A stretch of DNA of 64,000 bases from positions 2,588,752 through 2,652,751 of the forward strand of contig BFEA01000053.1 in NCBI GenBank assembly GCA_003427395.1. The letters run 5' to 3'. The position numbers and the translations under genes were made by a program. Positions 62,726 through 64,000 of the stretch are shown piece by piece. Origin of the DNA: Chara braunii (taxonomy: Eukaryota > Streptophyta > Charophyceae > Charales > Characeae). Numbering within the stretch: the stretch's first letter is position 1; each line of letters opens with the position of its first letter. The notes beneath the pieces are model-generated. The model worked only from the letters and a program-made list of their open reading frames with translations. It made no database searches and was not told where the DNA came from.

Positions 62726-63470
62726 TGAAAAGGTTTCACCCAGTTGACCAGACATTTGCAGACACTGAGATCCGATCCCTAGACCTGTGCCTGAACCCTG
62801 TACATACCATTGGGTATAGTTTAGGCCTTCTGGAACTCTCTACCTGTCCCTTCGTAGGTCCAAGGGTCAGTCAGTTCGTAGTCTTAGCAGTGGTGAAAGG
62901 TCAAGTCTGTAGGTTCTAGAAAGTCGTAGGGCTGTCTCAGCCGCGCCCAGTCAGCAAGTGCCAGGCAAGTGGTGAGTGTCCCACGCGGTTTCCCACAGGT
63001 TCCACACAGGCCACCTGCGGAGGAGTATAAATAAAGAGGCAGCGACGAACCATTCATTCATTCGCCTGTGAGCTATGCGGAAGCGCTGTATTGGTGACTT
63101 GTGCGTGGAGGTCTGCAGGTGCCCGGAGCTGAAGTGGGCAGTGAGGAAGACGACGGCCATAGCTGGCCAGGAGGAAGACCGCGGCGGCCATAGCTAAGAG
63201 GAAGACGATGGCGGCCATAGCCGCCCAGCTGTTGTCACAGACAGAGTGTACAGAGTGTGTGTGTCTGTGTAGCATGGACATTCATGGTAGATCCCTGTAC
63301 ATGTGTACATGAGGGAGAGTGAGGCTGGTGGTGAAGACAGTGTTAGGCGGCCATAGCCGCAAGTTGCACAGTTGACTTGAACTGAGTTTTAAATGCAAGT
63401 TCGTTGTTGATTCTGAATTGGAGAAGTTGGTTTGCCATCGGTTTGTTCATGTATGCATGTTGCAAGCAAG
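62726..63470 (+). repeat. Diverged family A LTR (solo or truncated)
   Basis: Starts TGAAAAGGTTTCACC. It shares ATCCGATCCCTAGACCTG, then TATAAATAAAGAGGCAGCG (TATA at 63026-63033), CCATTCATTCATTC, GAGCTATGCGGAAGCGCTG and GACTTGTGCG with the LTRs at 1148 and 8884. The end past about 63400 is too diverged to align. No gag or pol follows. Confidence 0.8.
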
Positions 63471-63574
63471 TTTGGAGTGCAACTCCAAGTAGTCCTTGTA
63501 ACGAAGAACTCCAACTACAGTATGTACTTGTGTACGAACACTCTTAAACCACCAGTACCTCCCCGTTGTTTTTT

Positions 63575-63607
63575 CGAAGTCGCGGCTGTTAATGCGCCGC
63601 GACTTTC
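63575..63607 (+). other. Hairpin with AATGCGC loop, second copy
   Basis: Stem AAGTCGCGGC (63577-63586) and GCCGCGACTT (63596-63605), loop TGTTAATGC. Upstream TTAAACCACCAGTACCTCC and downstream TCGGGCAC also match the surroundings of the hairpin at 23428-23464. Confidence 0.8.
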
Positions 63608-63639
63608 GGGGGTCGGGCACGCCAACTCCCGGTCGCTTC

Positions 63640-63665
63640 AAAAAAAAAAAACAAAGAAAAAACAA

Positions 63666-63696
<31 letters not shown>

Positions 63697-63710
63697 CAAA
63701 ACAAACAAAT
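63640..63710. repeat. A-rich and (AAAAC)n microsatellite
   Basis: An A-run, then repeats of ACAAA. Confidence 0.95.
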
Positions 63711-63740
63711 TTGATAAAACCTGAATTGTGCGGGCGCGAC

Positions 63741-63805
63741 AGAGAGAGAGAGAGAGAGAGAGTCTCGGCGGCCTGTGCGGGGTGCTCCGCGCAGCCTGCC
63801 GAGAC
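63741..63805. repeat. (GA)n followed by a GC-rich hairpin
   Basis: (GA)n to 63761, then GTCTCGGC (63762-63769) pairing with GCCGAGAC (63798-63805), and an inner CTGTGCGG/CCGCGCAG stem. Then TATCTTTCCATGTTCTAG (63852-63869), the end motif also seen near 20860 and 22565. Confidence 0.85.
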
Positions 63806-63913
63806 TGCGGGCGTCATGGTCTCGACATACACAAAAGACATCCTGGCGGTGTATCTTTCCATGTTCTAGCAAAGATTCACTCTCGTTTGGCACATTTCGA
63901 CAGAGCGCAGCGA

Positions 63914-63917
<4 letters not shown>

Positions 63918-63951
<34 letters not shown>

Positions 63952-63957
63952 CTCTCT

Positions 63958-64000
<43 letters not shown>
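63918..64000. repeat. (CT)n(GT)n compound microsatellite, cut by the window end
   Basis: CT dinucleotides (one GC interruption) to 63960, then GT dinucleotides. Confidence 0.97.

Overview
This is a eukaryotic, plant-type nuclear repeat region with no intact host gene that I can recognise. At least five LTR retrotransposons (Ty3/gypsy type), a 5'-truncated LINE, a CACTA-like miniature transposon, a 3 kb satellite array and many (GA)n, (TC)n, (CA)n and (GAA)n tracts fill almost all of it. Chromodomain-bearing Ty3 pol proteins, initiator-Met tRNA primer binding sites (TGGTATCAGAGC), a telo-box (AAACCCTA type) and very large intergenic distances fit a streptophyte. A charophyte alga such as Chara is my guess from the look of the Ty3 proteins; the sequence alone does not prove it.

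Layout. 1-706: inverted, window-truncated LTR of family A. 1148-9857: complete family A Ty3 element (+) with LTRs, primer site, gag, protease, RT, RNase H, integrase and a 4-5 bp target duplication, all coding parts broken. 9858-12100: small duplications, an inverted repeat and a minus-strand RT fragment. 12110-15080: ~92 bp satellite holding a CACTA-like MITE. 15080-20120: unrecognised, partly duplicated minus-strand reading frames, G-rich tracts and one possible exon. 20129-26712: element C (+), with LTR-like ends, a microsatellite-choked leader containing a 557-base gap, an RT lacking its catalytic motif and an inverted RNase H segment. 26824-34551: element B (-), a chromovirus with a perfect 5 bp target duplication. 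34552-35449: the tandem repeat into which B inserted. 35450-40729: element D (-). 41509-61066: outer element E (+) whose LTRs enclose a LINE (43290-46877), another Ty3 gag-pol (47650-52899) with an inverted gag block, a ~3 kb hairpin-rich leader-like region (53300-56398) and a U6 snRNA-like/tRNA-like cluster (58555-59075). 61067-62720: possible host sequence with one candidate exon. 62726-63470: diverged family A LTR; simple repeats run to the end.

The genes do not form a pathway. Each Ty3 unit is a gag-protease-RT-RNase H-integrase cassette, and all are disabled by stops, frameshifts, deletions, inversions or lost catalytic residues, so none could move without help in trans.

The most unusual signal is a set of short hairpins in which the loop is conserved while the stem arms differ from copy to copy but stay complementary: seven copies in 55169-55895, a related GGCAGC-CTTC hairpin repeat in two separate regions (32340-32835 and 54382-54900), and a two-copy hairpin (23428-23464 and 63575-63607). 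This looks like a conserved structural motif, perhaps an RNA element of retrotransposon leaders.
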